Shown here: positions 26,101-34,611 of the stretch, piece by piece
How the letters are laid out: every line of letters starts with the position of its first letter
Position numbering within the stretch: the stretch's first letter is position 1
Origin: Desulfonema magnum
GTDB lineage: Bacteria; Desulfobacterota; Desulfobacteria; Desulfobacterales; 4be13
Length of the DNA: 64,000 bases
Reading direction: 5' to 3'
Assembly: GCF_017377395.1 (NCBI RefSeq)
Contig: NZ_CP061800.1
Coordinates: 1 to 64,000, forward strand
The notes under the pieces: model-generated
Database searches by the model: none
Told to the model about the DNA's origin: nothing
Seen by the model: only the letters and a program-made list of their open reading frames with translations
Program-made: the position numbers and the translations under genes

Positions 26101-28377
26101 GACGGGCTTCAAGATACGGACAGCGTCACAGTAAATATTATAATTTCTGAAAATCAGGCACCTGCCGCGGATGCGGGAAATCCCCAGACCGTCAAAGAGA
26201 AAACCCTTGTTATGCTTGATGCCTCAAACTCTCATGATCCTGACGGCGTTCTCGCGTCTTATCTCTGGAAACAGCGTTCAGGCACGTTGGTAACGCTTTC
26301 AGATGCGACATCGGGTCAGCCCACATTTATCGCTCCGGATGTGGGCGCGGGTGTGACACTTTTATTCGAGCTGACAGTGACAGACGATGAGGGCCTGAAG
26401 AACACGGACAGCGTCACCGTGACGGTTACGGATGATAAAAACCTGCCTCCGGTGGCAGATGCAGGCCCTTCCCGGACCGTTCAGGAAGGGACCACGGTTA
26501 TGCTTGACGCCTCAAATTCGAGGGATACAGATGGCATCATCGCATCTTATTTTTGGAAACAGACCCCGGGCGCTTCTGTGTCACTTTCAGATACGACCTC
26601 AGGCCAGCCCACATTTATCGCCCCGAATATCGGTCCGAGCGATGTGACGCTTGTATTCGAACTCACCGTGACAGATGACGGGGGCCTGAAAAGCACGGAC
26701 AGTGTCACCGTGACGGTTACGGATGATAAAAACCTGCCTCCGGTGGCAGATGCAGGCCCTTCCCGGACCGTTCAGGAAGGGACCACGGTTATGCTTGACG
26801 CCTCAAATTCGAGGGATACAGATGGCATCATCGCATCTTATTTTTGGAAACAGACCCCGGGCGCTTCTGTGTCACTTTCAGATGCGACCTCAGGCCAGCC
26901 CACATTTATCGCCCCGAATATCGGTCCGAGCGATGTGACGCTTGTATTCGAACTCACCGTGACAGATGACGGGGGCCTGAAAAGCACGGACAGTGTCACC
27001 GTGACGGTTACGGATGATAAAAACCTGCCTCCGGTGGCAGATGCAGGCCCTTCCCGGACCGTTCAGGAAGGGACCACGGTTATGCTTGACGCCTCAAATT
27101 CGAGGGATACAGATGGCATCATCGCATCTTATTTTTGGAAACAGACCCCGGGCGCTTCTGTGTCACTTTCAGATGCGACCTCAGGCCAGCCCACATTTAT
27201 CGCCCCGAATATCGGTCCGAGCGATGTGACGCTTGTATTCGAACTCACCGTGACAGATGACGGGGGCCTGAAAAGCACGGACAGTGTCACTGTGACGGTT
27301 ACGGATGATAAAAACCTGCCTCCGATGGCAGATGCAGGCCCTTCCCGGACTGTTCAGGAAGGAGCCACGGTTATGCTTGACGCCTCAAATTCGCGGGATA
27401 CAGATGGCATCATCGCATCTTATTTTTGGAAACAGACCCCGGGCGCTTCTGTGTCACTTTCAGATGCGACCTCAGGCCAGCCCACATTTATCGCCCCGAA
27501 TATCGGTCCGAGCGATGTGACGCTTGTATTCGAACTCACCGTGACAGATGACCACGGCCTGAAAGATACGGATGCTGTCACGGTGACAGTCATCTCTCGT
27601 GACAACCAGCCGCCAATAGCAGATGCGGGAGACTCTCAGACCGTTCAGGAGGGAGACATGGTGATGCTTGATGCTTCGGAGTCCGATGATTCTGACGGCA
27701 CAATAGCATCTTACGCTTGGAAGCAAATTGCGGGAACCAATGTGACACTTTCGGATGCGGAATCCGTGCAGCCGACATTTCTGGCTCCGGCTGCGGAAGA
27801 TGATGTCACGCTTATATTTGAACTGACAGTGACAGACGACAACGGCCTGAAGAGTACGGATAACATTGCGGTTTATATTGGCTCCGGCATTCAGCAGGGC
27901 GCACCGGTGGCAGACGCGGGATATTCCCGGACCATCGAACAAGGGACTGCTGTTACGCTTGACGGTTCAAATTCCTGGGATACGGATGGCGGCTCGGTCA
28001 CGTCTTATTTTTGGACACAGACGGAGGGGCCTGCGGTAACACTTTCCGACCCTGAGTCAGCCTGGCCCACGTTTGTTGCCCCTCTGACGGATACCAGCCC
28101 GGTGGTGATGAAATTTCAGGTCACGGTGACAGATAATGACGGTCTCCGGAACGCGGATGAGGTCACCATAACCATCAGTGACAAATCATCTTCGGCTAAT
28201 GCCGGTGTCAGAAAAGGCGGAGGTGATTCAAGCGGGTGCTTTATTGAAACGGCCGGTGATGATTCTGTAAAAACAAAATCATTTGGCATCACATCCGCAA
28301 CCCTGTTTCTGTTTCTTATGCTTATGGCTGTCTGTACAGTTATCTTTAAAAACGCAATTAAACCATCTGAAGATTAA
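23143..28377 (+). CDS. Surface protein with 16 PKD domains and a C-terminal sorting-like tail
   Basis: 1744 residues. Signal peptide (residues 1-23, cleavage near ALA). About 120 residues of N-terminal domain follow, then 16 PKD-type Ig-like domains of about 90-97 residues, each opening with P-V-A-D-A-G-P-D-Q-T-V or similar and closing with L-T-V-T-D. Domains 11-14 are almost identical copies on a 291-bp DNA repeat. The C-terminus has G-G-G-D-S-S-G-C-F-I-E-T-A, a Cys-Phe-Ile motif like that of CFI-box C-terminal sorting signals, then one membrane helix (about 1712-1732) and a short charged tail. PKD domains usually space or bind on the cell surface. No catalytic domain is visible. Confidence 0.93.
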   Translation: MLNKCFITTLIFSLFFCLSAALAQIPEPAKISGTLRINETQITHKNDMGYIFTVTRSDGTAFSPPAEDTDRLSPSDLYWISIPVYEETYRPGGAIPGDMAVIHVYKDDTELTVISPFNGEIIVGDSGSETQIDLTANEMPFADAGPDQTVNEGSMVALNGSASSDPDGEITFYSWRQIFGTEVLLSNDTSATPTFTAPALDTEVEALTFELTVTDNGCLTDTDNITVNVVNPSPVANAGPDQTVTEKSVVTLDGSGSEDPASGWIVSYEWNQTDGIAVMLSDTAGMQLIFTAPEVSQETEMLTFELIVKDNIGLEHRDEVKVSVISGNLPPEANAGTDQTTFVGNSVTLDGLNSKDPDGRIVSYEWEQISGTAVTLSSATDPQPTFVAPTRADPEGEELKFELTVTDNEGETDTDQVTVHITSLNYRPLADAGWDQTITPGIIVTLDASASSDPDDGIASYHWTLISEGIHIELSDATAMQPSFQAPEVGRDGEMVTFELTVTDMSGQEDTDEVTVTIEYRKKPPVADAGPDQTVTEENEVRLDGSASWDADGQIETYLWIQDDGEPELELSDPTAARPTFIAPEVGWEGKTFIFTLEVKDNDDVSDSDKVEVHVVKENDPPVADAGPDQQVNKGDTVTLDGSKSYDLNDEIMSYFWHQTWGTPVMLSNDSLAMPMFPAPDISLSNESLTFELTVTDRRGMTDTDSVTVTVVFVNQPPMADAGPDQWTEGKEIVTLDGSGSYDADDGIISYQWLQTDGTRVTLSDAAEPRPTFTVPDTGLSSEWLTFELTVTDRAGMTDTDSVTVNITWGNRPPVANAGENQTALEGTLVTLNGSESYDMDDGVASYEWRQTGGTSITLSNITVTQPTFTAPPVTMNGETLIFVLEVTDKSGITDTDEVYINITNEDHPPVADAGQDQNAKQGDTVTLDGSGSSDTDGVLASYFWKQRSGALVTLSDATSGMPSFVVLDSGVNDTSLIFDLTVTDDDGLQDTDSVTVNIIISENQAPAADAGNPQTVKEKTLVMLDASNSHDPDGVLASYLWKQRSGTLVTLSDATSGQPTFIAPDVGAGVTLLFELTVTDDEGLKNTDSVTVTVTDDKNLPPVADAGPSRTVQEGTTVMLDASNSRDTDGIIASYFWKQTPGASVSLSDTTSGQPTFIAPNIGPSDVTLVFELTVTDDGGLKSTDSVTVTVTDDKNLPPVADAGPSRTVQEGTTVMLDASNSRDTDGIIASYFWKQTPGASVSLSDATSGQPTFIAPNIGPSDVTLVFELTVTDDGGLKSTDSVTVTVTDDKNLPPVADAGPSRTVQEGTTVMLDASNSRDTDGIIASYFWKQTPGASVSLSDATSGQPTFIAPNIGPSDVTLVFELTVTDDGGLKSTDSVTVTVTDDKNLPPMADAGPSRTVQEGATVMLDASNSRDTDGIIASYFWKQTPGASVSLSDATSGQPTFIAPNIGPSDVTLVFELTVTDDHGLKDTDAVTVTVISRDNQPPIADAGDSQTVQEGDMVMLDASESDDSDGTIASYAWKQIAGTNVTLSDAESVQPTFLAPAAEDDVTLIFELTVTDDNGLKSTDNIAVYIGSGIQQGAPVADAGYSRTIEQGTAVTLDGSNSWDTDGGSVTSYFWTQTEGPAVTLSDPESAWPTFVAPLTDTSPVVMKFQVTVTDNDGLRNADEVTITISDKSSSANAGVRKGGGDSSGCFIETAGDDSVKTKSFGITSATLFLFLMLMAVCTVIFKNAIKPSED
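26432..27595 (+). repeat. 291-bp tandem repeat, four nearly identical PKD units
   Basis: Equivalent positions recur at 26432, 26723, 27014 and 27305, exactly 291 bp (97 codons) apart. Only a handful of bases differ between units (for example a Thr/Ala codon near 26595 and a Val/Met codon near 27323), so the amplification is recent while flanking PKD domains are well diverged. Confidence 0.95.
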
Positions 28378-28409
28378 CGATTCCGACCCCCTGCCCGCTT
28401 TTGAACATA

Positions 28410-28441
28410 ACGTGCCAAAGTGTGACTTAATTTTGGCACGT
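28410..28441. repeat. Inverted repeat after the PKD gene
   Basis: ACGTGCCAAA and its exact complement separated by 12 bases. There is no T-run after it, so it is not a standard terminator; it could be a regulator site or an mRNA end-stabilising hairpin. Confidence 0.5.
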
Positions 28442-28596
28442 CGTGACATCAGGAAAAGCTTCCGAATAAACAGCCATGAAAAAATATTTCACCTTCCTGA
28501 TAATGAACAGCCAAATCTTTTGAAAAAAATTGGCTTTTCATTGCCGAGGAGATGTATTCCATGGTAAAAACAGAAAATATATAGCAAGAGGCAACA

Positions 28597-30861
28597 ATGA
28601 ACGAAACACACATATCAATAATAGCTGAAGAACTCGGTTTGAACGAATTTCAAATTCAGGCCGTTGCAACGCTTCTTGATGAAGGCGCAACCATTCCGTT
28701 TATCGCACGCTACAGAAAAGAAGCCACGGGCAGTCTTGACGAAGTTGCGGTGACTTCCGTTCGGGACAGACTGAACCAGCTCAGAGAACTGGACAGCCGT
28801 AAGGAAGCCATTCTGAAATCCCTTGAACAGCACGGACATCTCACAGATGAGCTGCAAGAAAAGGTCATGGCTGCGGAAACACTTGCGGTTTTGGAGGATA
28901 TTTATCTGCCTTACAAACCCAAACGCCGCACAAAGGCCACCATTGCCAGGGAAAAGGGGCTTGAACCGCTGGCGCTGCTTATTTTTGAACAGACCGGCGC
29001 GGATCCGTATGAGGCAGGCGTATTGTTTGCTGATACGGAAAAAGGCGTTGACTCGGTTGAGGATGCCTTGTCCGGTGCGAGGGATATTATCGCGGAAATG
29101 GTCAACGAAAATGAAGACGCCCGCGCCAGACTGCGCGATCTGTTTGCTTCAAAAGGGACTTTTAAAAGCAGCGTTGTCTCCGACATGGAAACCGAGGGCG
29201 CGAAATACAAGGACTATTTTGACTGGGAAGAGTCTGTTACCACTGCCCCGTCTCACAGAATACTTGCCATGCGAAGGGGAGAAAAAGAGGACATGCTGAA
29301 CCTCAGTATCACACCGCCTGAAGAGGACGCTGTTGAGATTCTTAAAACGCTTTTTATAAAAGGGGAGACCGAGGATTCAAAGCAGGTTGAAGCGGCAATT
29401 CATGACTGTTACAAGCGCCTGCTTTCCCGGTCCATGGAAACAGAGATACGCCTGGCCACAAAGGAAAGGGCAGATTCCGAGGCCATCCGGGTGTTTACGG
29501 AAAATCTCCGCCAACTGCTTTTGGCATCGCCCCTGGGTCCCAGACGGGTCATGGGGATTGATCCCGGATTCAGAACCGGATGCAAAATTGTCTGTCTCGA
29601 CAGCCAGGGCAAATTCCTTCACAATGACACGATTTATCTTCATCAGCCTGAAAAATCCGCATCTCTTGTCAGTAAACTGTGCCATGAATTTGATGTGGAA
29701 GCCATTGCCATCGGAAACGGCACCGCGGGTCGGGAAACCGAAGCATTTGTCAGAGAGATACTTTTATCGGCCCGGGGAGACATGAAAAAGATTCAGGTGG
29801 TCATGGTCAATGAAAGCGGCGCGTCTGTGTATTCTGCATCAGATGTCGCACGGGAGGAATTCCCTGATCTGGACCTGACGGTCCGCGGGGCGGTGTCCAT
29901 CGGAAGGCGGCTCATGGATCCGTTATCGGAATTGGTGAAAATAGATCCCAAATCCATTGGTGTGGGTCAGTATCAGCATGATGTTGACCAGACTGCCTTA
30001 AAACAGTCATTGGATGATGTTGTCATGAGCTGCGTCAATGGCGTGGGCGTGGATGTCAACACGGCCAGCGCGCAGTTGCTCACTTATGTGTCCGGGCTGG
30101 GGCCTCAGCTGGCAAAAAACATTGTAGCGTATCGGGATGAAAACGGCCCGTTCACTTCCAGAAAGGGATTAAAAAATGTAAAGCGTCTCGGTCCCAAAGC
30201 GTTTGAACAGTGCGCGGGCTTTTTGAGAATCAGACAAGGGGAGAATCTTTTAGATGCCAGTGCGGTGCATCCTGAAAGTTATCATATCGTGGATTTAATG
30301 GCTAAGGACCTTGACTGCACAGTTTCGGATCTGATGAAGGAGGCCGAACTCAGGAAAAAAATAGATATTTCGAGGTATGTCACTGATGCCGTCGGCATCC
30401 CCACCCTGAATGATATTCTTGAAGAACTGGCAAAACCCGGGCGTGACCCGCGTGAGAAATTTGAGGAATTTGCGTTTGAGGAAGGGGTTGAAAAGATACA
30501 GGACCTGCGACCCGGTATGAAGCTTCCGGGGATCGTGACCAATGTCACGGCATTCGGAGCGTTTGTGGATATCGGCGTGCATCAGGACGGACTGGTTCAC
30601 ATCAGCGAACTCGCGGACAGATTTGTGAAAACTCCCGGGGACGTGGTCAAAGTGCAGCAGAAGGTCACGGTGACAGTGATTGATGTGGATATCGAAAGAA
30701 AGCGAATTTCCCTTTCCATGAAAACGGTTCCGGGGGAACAAAAACAGAGCCAGGCTAAAAATAAGAAGAAGATGCCGAAGCCAAAGCAGAAACAGCAAAA
30801 AGCAAAGGATAAGGACAGGCCCTTTAATAACCCGTTTGCGGATCTTTTGGGAAAGTTCTGA
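28597..30861 (+). CDS. tex: Tex family S1 RNA-binding transcription accessory protein
   Basis: 754 residues, close to the usual length of Tex. The N-terminal helical domain starts L-N-E-F-Q-I-Q-A-V-A-T-L-L-D-E-G and has FIARYRKEATG-S-L-D-E; the YqgF/RuvX-like domain has M-G-I-D-P-G-F-R-T-G-C-K; a helix-hairpin-helix pair reads V-D-V-N-T-A-S-A-Q-L-L and S-R-K-G-L-K-N-V-K-R-L-G; the C-terminal S1 domain (about 645-715) has G-I-V-T-N-V-T-A-F-G-A-F-V-D-I-G and D-G-L-V-H-I-S-E-L. Tex binds nucleic acids and affects transcription in the cytoplasm. A lysine-rich tail follows the S1 domain. Monocistronic. Confidence 0.95.
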   Translation: MNETHISIIAEELGLNEFQIQAVATLLDEGATIPFIARYRKEATGSLDEVAVTSVRDRLNQLRELDSRKEAILKSLEQHGHLTDELQEKVMAAETLAVLEDIYLPYKPKRRTKATIAREKGLEPLALLIFEQTGADPYEAGVLFADTEKGVDSVEDALSGARDIIAEMVNENEDARARLRDLFASKGTFKSSVVSDMETEGAKYKDYFDWEESVTTAPSHRILAMRRGEKEDMLNLSITPPEEDAVEILKTLFIKGETEDSKQVEAAIHDCYKRLLSRSMETEIRLATKERADSEAIRVFTENLRQLLLASPLGPRRVMGIDPGFRTGCKIVCLDSQGKFLHNDTIYLHQPEKSASLVSKLCHEFDVEAIAIGNGTAGRETEAFVREILLSARGDMKKIQVVMVNESGASVYSASDVAREEFPDLDLTVRGAVSIGRRLMDPLSELVKIDPKSIGVGQYQHDVDQTALKQSLDDVVMSCVNGVGVDVNTASAQLLTYVSGLGPQLAKNIVAYRDENGPFTSRKGLKNVKRLGPKAFEQCAGFLRIRQGENLLDASAVHPESYHIVDLMAKDLDCTVSDLMKEAELRKKIDISRYVTDAVGIPTLNDILEELAKPGRDPREKFEEFAFEEGVEKIQDLRPGMKLPGIVTNVTAFGAFVDIGVHQDGLVHISELADRFVKTPGDVVKVQQKVTVTVIDVDIERKRISLSMKTVPGEQKQSQAKNKKKMPKPKQKQQKAKDKDRPFNNPFADLLGKF

Positions 30862-30917
30862 TGTGCTTGCACGGGAGGAAAAGATGCAGTTTTTTATTTG
30901 AGCGCGTCATATAAAAA

Positions 30918-30946
30918 ACCTCCGAGGTTTTGAAAACCTCGGAGGT
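30918..30946. repeat. 29-bp perfect palindrome (copy 2)
   Basis: Identical to the palindrome at 15358-15386; here it sits about 55 bp after tex and could act as its transcript end, although it lacks a proper T-run. A REP-like palindrome (GTTCCCACGCGGGAGCGTGG then GAACGA) follows at 30978-31004. Confidence 0.8.
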
Positions 30947-31041
30947 CTTATGCCCGAAAATTTATGAGCAGGCACTTATGTTCCCACGCGGGAGCGTGGG
31001 AACGATAATCCAGGAGCATGGGAATGAGAAAAAGACTGATT

Positions 31042-31497
31042 TTAACCATAAGAAGGAGCGGTGTCATGGCCTCCCGAGGACAGAATGTCCTGATACGCAT
31101 TTGAAAGTCTTTTGGAGAATACCCCTCCCAGGCGTCTGAGGACTTTAAGACCCGCGTCAGGATGAAGATCAAACAGCCTGTCCAGTTTGTCTTTTCCAAT
31201 CTTCACAACTTTTGAATCCTCTGCACAGACTCCGGATGCAGTATATAAACCGGGTTCGACAATACTTGACCAGCCAAATACCTCACCTGGCTCTGTCAGA
31301 GTATAAACAAGAGATCCCCCGTTTTTTATTACCAGATGAACAACGCCTTGCTCCAGAATATACAGACAGTTAGCTTTCTCACCTCTTTCAAACAGAACCG
31401 TATCTTTGGCATGGCTCTCTTCCGACGAAATATCGGCGATCTCCTCCATTATTTCAAAACTTATTCCTTTAAAAAGATCTGTCTCATTGATGATCAT
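31042..31497 (-). CDS. Stand-alone cyclic-nucleotide-binding domain protein
   Basis: 151 residues from ATG 31497, chosen because GAAAGGAG sits just upstream; a longer frame is open but unsupported. It is one CRP-like effector-binding beta-roll: L-F-K-G-I-S near the start, V-L-F-E-R-G-E-K-A-N-C-L-Y-I-L-E-Q-G-V-V-H-L-V, P-G-E-V-F-G-W-S-S-I-V-E-P, then the C-helix and a short tail. The usual phosphate-binding R-S/T of true cAMP sites is replaced by Y-T-A-S, so the ligand is uncertain. It has no DNA-binding domain, so it probably acts by protein contact. A predicted class 3 cyclase relative lies at 58897-59898 but lacks a key residue. Confidence 0.82.
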   Translation of the reverse strand: MIINETDLFKGISFEIMEEIADISSEESHAKDTVLFERGEKANCLYILEQGVVHLVIKNGGSLVYTLTEPGEVFGWSSIVEPGLYTASGVCAEDSKVVKIGKDKLDRLFDLHPDAGLKVLRRLGGVFSKRLSNAYQDILSSGGHDTAPSYG

Positions 31498-31819
31498 TTT
31501 TCTGTCTCCTTTCAAAATATTAAGAATGAATATCAGAGATGAAGACAACACACATCCCTCTGTCCGTTCGTCTCTTTGTCCGAAGCATTTCATCTTTAAA
31601 CCCTGTCAGATTTCGGACAATGAAACAGACAAAGTTCAATTTGAGGCATTTATTTGATCTTTGTCCTTATCTTAAAGGAATAATTAGCAAGATAAAGGAT
31701 TTTATTCAATCAGGGAACTCCTGATTTTGTCAGAAAAATTTCTTAAAGATGAGAAGGTCCCTTGTGGGTATATTCACTCTTGGAAATTAAAGTGTCGGTG
31801 AGAATAACGCGAGGCAGGT
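31498..31819. other. Intergenic, nothing recognised
   Basis: 322 bp of A/T-rich sequence between two minus-strand genes, with no repeat from the dispersed families and no plausible gene. Confidence 0.5.
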
Positions 31820-32767
31820 CTATTTAAATTTCACTTCCCATTCTTTCTTACCTTCTTTAACCACAATATAATCGCTGCCGATGTAAGTGACAGTGATATC
31901 GTCTATGGATTCACCTGTCTGGACAATTTTATCATTTATCATTACCAGCCGGTCTTCCGGAGTATTTGACCAGACAATGGCCTGTATTTTTAATCTGGAA
32001 TCAGCAGGGGGCGCATTCCCGTGTCTCGACGAATCGCTGTGGTTCGTGTCAGATTCCCGGGACTCTGCTTTCTCACGCAACACATCAATCTCCTCCTTAA
32101 TCAAATCCAGCGTGGCAGTCTGTTCAGGGGTCGCGACATCTCTCAGAAGCGCAAGCTGCTCCTCAAGCATATCCAGTTCAGCTTTTTTAGGTATTCTTAC
32201 GGGCTTTTTGGAAATACGTTTTGTTTTTGTAACCCGCTCAGATGGCCTGTCCCGCTTTTGTTCAGATTTTTCCCTGTCACTTTTTTTCGAAATATCCGGG
32301 GGGGTTGCAGGTTCGGTTTTAGTTTTCAGAACAGGGGCAGGTATTTTTTTCTGTGTGCGCTCAAATTTTTTATTATCTATCAGATCAGTCGCTTTCTTCT
32401 GAGACAACATCGGGGCCGAACCTGTTTGCTCACGAGGGCTTACGGATTTCGCAGTTTCGGTTCTGATGGTTGCAGGCAACCTGGCTCTGTTTTCATCCGA
32501 AGCAACAATATCCTCCTTGGTCAGTTGCGTTTTATCAGAATCATATTTTTCAGCAGAAAATGGTTTGTATTTTAAGAAAAACCACCCGCCACCCACCACA
32601 ATAACCGCAATAACCAGGATGGAAATGAGTTTGCTCAAAAGCCAGTCTCCTTTTACACGCTTATTGATGGCCTCTCTTGTATCAGTCTTTTGCGGCCAGG
32701 AATGAGCAGCCTCCTGCTTTGAATCTCTGCCTTCAAGTCTTTTCAGGGCTTTTAATATGGAACTCAT
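31820..32767 (-). CDS. gspB: Type II secretion assembly protein GspB-like
   Basis: 315 residues. Starts M-S-S-I-L-K-A-L-K-R-L-E, the usual GspB opening, then one membrane helix (about residues 45-66), a long Pro/Lys/Glu-rich periplasmic linker with a short coiled coil (about 195-230), and a C-terminal GspB domain (about 255-315) with L-K-I-Q-A-I-V-W-S, D-R-L-V-M-I-N-D-K-I-V, G-D/E-S-I and a beta-rich end E-W-E-V-K-F-K. GspB works with GspA to place the secretin multimer in the peptidoglycan. It follows gspA by 68 bp; the gap holds a heptamer array. Confidence 0.88.
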   Translation of the reverse strand: MSSILKALKRLEGRDSKQEAAHSWPQKTDTREAINKRVKGDWLLSKLISILVIAVIVVGGGWFFLKYKPFSAEKYDSDKTQLTKEDIVASDENRARLPATIRTETAKSVSPREQTGSAPMLSQKKATDLIDNKKFERTQKKIPAPVLKTKTEPATPPDISKKSDREKSEQKRDRPSERVTKTKRISKKPVRIPKKAELDMLEEQLALLRDVATPEQTATLDLIKEEIDVLREKAESRESDTNHSDSSRHGNAPPADSRLKIQAIVWSNTPEDRLVMINDKIVQTGESIDDITVTYIGSDYIVVKEGKKEWEVKFK

Positions 32768-32812
32768 CTGTCCCCCTTTTTGATTGAGAAGTGAGAATTG
32801 AGAAGAGAGAAG

Positions 32813-32850
32813 TTTTAATTCTCAATTTTCAATTCTCAATTTTCAATTAA
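32813..32850. repeat. (TTCTCAA/TTTTCAA)n heptamer array over the gspA stop
   Basis: Five or so 7-bp units. On the minus strand they encode the last residues L-I-E-N and stop codon of gspA, just as a like array ends mpl with R-I-E-N-stop. Confidence 0.85.
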
Positions 32851-34611
32851 ATGTGGTATTATTAACGACTCCATTTCATTATAAAGAATGATTTTTGTCA
32901 GGGGGCCTACGACCCCGTCAACATTTACGCCATGTTTTTCCTGAATTTCTTCTACTGCTTCCTGAGATTTTTCATCATAAAAAGGTGTAACCTCAATGTC
33001 TTTGAATCCGATTTCCTGCAAAATCATCTTCAGGGTAATAACAGAGTCTTCCGGCGCGTTACGCGGGATGGAACCCGAGTAGTCAAAAAAATTTTTCCAT
33101 GGAACATATGCCGTGCCTGACCAGTACAATTCCACATCATTTGATTCTGCTTCCACCACAATTTCTTCCTCATTTCCACCTCTGAGCGTAAGTGTTCTGT
33201 CATCGGCTTTGGTGAGGGTAAGATATCCCGGAGACGCGCCTGCCGGGGAATTCATTTCAAGGACAGCGGGAAGATTCAGTTTTTTCACCAGTTCAAAATC
33301 TCCCTCGATATGATAAATCAGCAGACCGTTCTGCTTTGCCCCGAGCCGGAAAAATGCCGAATTATCACTCATATCATCCAGATACGGATTAATTATGGGA
33401 TCGTGATTCCACATTTCCACGGCCGCTTTAAGGGCCATATGCCTTGAGGAACGGGCATCCATTCTCCCCAGAAACTCCTCTAATACCTGAGCGGTTTCCC
33501 CGGGAGGTTCTGATACAGCGATATTTGAATCATCTGTCAGCTTTTCATCGGGATTCACAGGTGTCTCAGCAGATTCAAATTCACCCGTCTCCTTTTCACC
33601 GGGCAGCTTTTTGTCAGCCTTCGGCTTTACGGAGGCTTTTATGTCTGATGGTTCGGATTGAGAACTGACCGGCTTTTTGCTTTGTTCCGACTTAAATAAA
33701 CCGCGGATGTCAAAACTCAGAATGGCAGCAAGCAAAATCAGGCATAATGCGGAGAAAATCAGAATCGGCTTTGTTCTTTCCCGGAAACTCCGGCGTTTAA
33801 TATCCCCTCTGGTAGCAAGTTCCCTGATGGAAACCCTGGCAATGCTTCCCGTGATTTTGCATTGGTTCAGACCGTAAGCGGTGAGGATCGCCCGATCACA
33901 CGCGATATTGATTAATCTGGGAGTACCGGCTGAATATTTATAAACTGCCCTGATGGCAGACCGGTTAAATTTGATGCCTGATTTTCGGGAGGCAATTCGG
34001 ATACGGTGCCGAATATATTCCCTGGTCTCCTTAAAAGTCAGAGGAACCAGATGATAACTCAGGGTTATGCGCTGGGCCAGTTGTCTGAGTTCACGAGAGT
34101 CAAGGATTTCAGATAATTCAGGCTGTCCGATCAGGATAATCTGCAAAAGTTTTTTGGTGGTGGTTTCCAGGTTGGAAAGCAGTCTCAGTTGTTCAAGAAC
34201 TTTTTTGCTGAGATTCTGGGCCTCGTCAATGACCAGGATAACCTTTTTCCCCTCAGCTTTTTTTTCCATGAGAAAGAAATTCAGGTTGTCAATGAGCGTT
34301 TTGGTGTTATTTGCATTGGACCTGACCCCGAGTTCGTCATTGATGGCTTTTAATAACTGAACGGAATTCAGCTTAGGATTGAAAATATAGGCGACTTCTA
34401 TGTCCCGGGCCAGGTTTTCCAAAAAGGCCCGGCAAAGGGTTGTCTTACCTGTGCCCACCTCTCCTGTGATTTCCACAAAGCCGTCTCCCTGGGAAACTGC
34501 GTAGTTAAGGTGAGCCAGCGCTTCCTCGTGGCATTTGCTCAGAAAAAGATAAGCCGGATTCGGAACAAGTTGGAATGGTCTTTCCTTGAAACCAAAGAAA
34601 TTTTCGTACAT
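32836..34611 (-). CDS. gspA: GspA/ExeA-type AAA ATPase with peptidoglycan-binding domain
   Basis: 591 residues. N-terminal ExeA-type ATPase: F-G-F-K-E-R-P-F-Q-L-V-P-N-P opening, Walker A GEVGTGKTTLCR near residue 50, Walker B V-I-L-V-I-D-E-A-Q-N-L-S near 125, sensor region L-R-Q-L-A-Q-R-I-T-L. A membrane helix lies near 278-295 (I-L-I-F-S-A-L-C-L-I-L-L), followed by a charged linker and a C-terminal peptidoglycan-binding_1-type domain (about 520-580; V-I-T-L-K-M-I-L-Q-E-I-G-F, VDGVVGPLTKIIL). Known role: ATP-driven local remodelling of the wall for secretin assembly with GspB. No other type II secretion genes lie in the window, so the rest must be elsewhere. Confidence 0.93.
   Translation of the reverse strand: MYENFFGFKERPFQLVPNPAYLFLSKCHEEALAHLNYAVSQGDGFVEITGEVGTGKTTLCRAFLENLARDIEVAYIFNPKLNSVQLLKAINDELGVRSNANNTKTLIDNLNFFLMEKKAEGKKVILVIDEAQNLSKKVLEQLRLLSNLETTTKKLLQIILIGQPELSEILDSRELRQLAQRITLSYHLVPLTFKETREYIRHRIRIASRKSGIKFNRSAIRAVYKYSAGTPRLINIACDRAILTAYGLNQCKITGSIARVSIRELATRGDIKRRSFRERTKPILIFSALCLILLAAILSFDIRGLFKSEQSKKPVSSQSEPSDIKASVKPKADKKLPGEKETGEFESAETPVNPDEKLTDDSNIAVSEPPGETAQVLEEFLGRMDARSSRHMALKAAVEMWNHDPIINPYLDDMSDNSAFFRLGAKQNGLLIYHIEGDFELVKKLNLPAVLEMNSPAGASPGYLTLTKADDRTLTLRGGNEEEIVVEAESNDVELYWSGTAYVPWKNFFDYSGSIPRNAPEDSVITLKMILQEIGFKDIEVTPFYDEKSQEAVEEIQEKHGVNVDGVVGPLTKIILYNEMESLIIPHLIEN

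Noticed and set aside
27472-27942. Antisense open frame over the PKD repeats
   Set aside because: Shadow of the repeated PKD coding sequence; no ribosome site or domain.
28410-28441. Inverted repeat as a rho-independent terminator of the PKD gene
   Set aside because: Stem is convincing but no T-run follows; kept only as a repeat.
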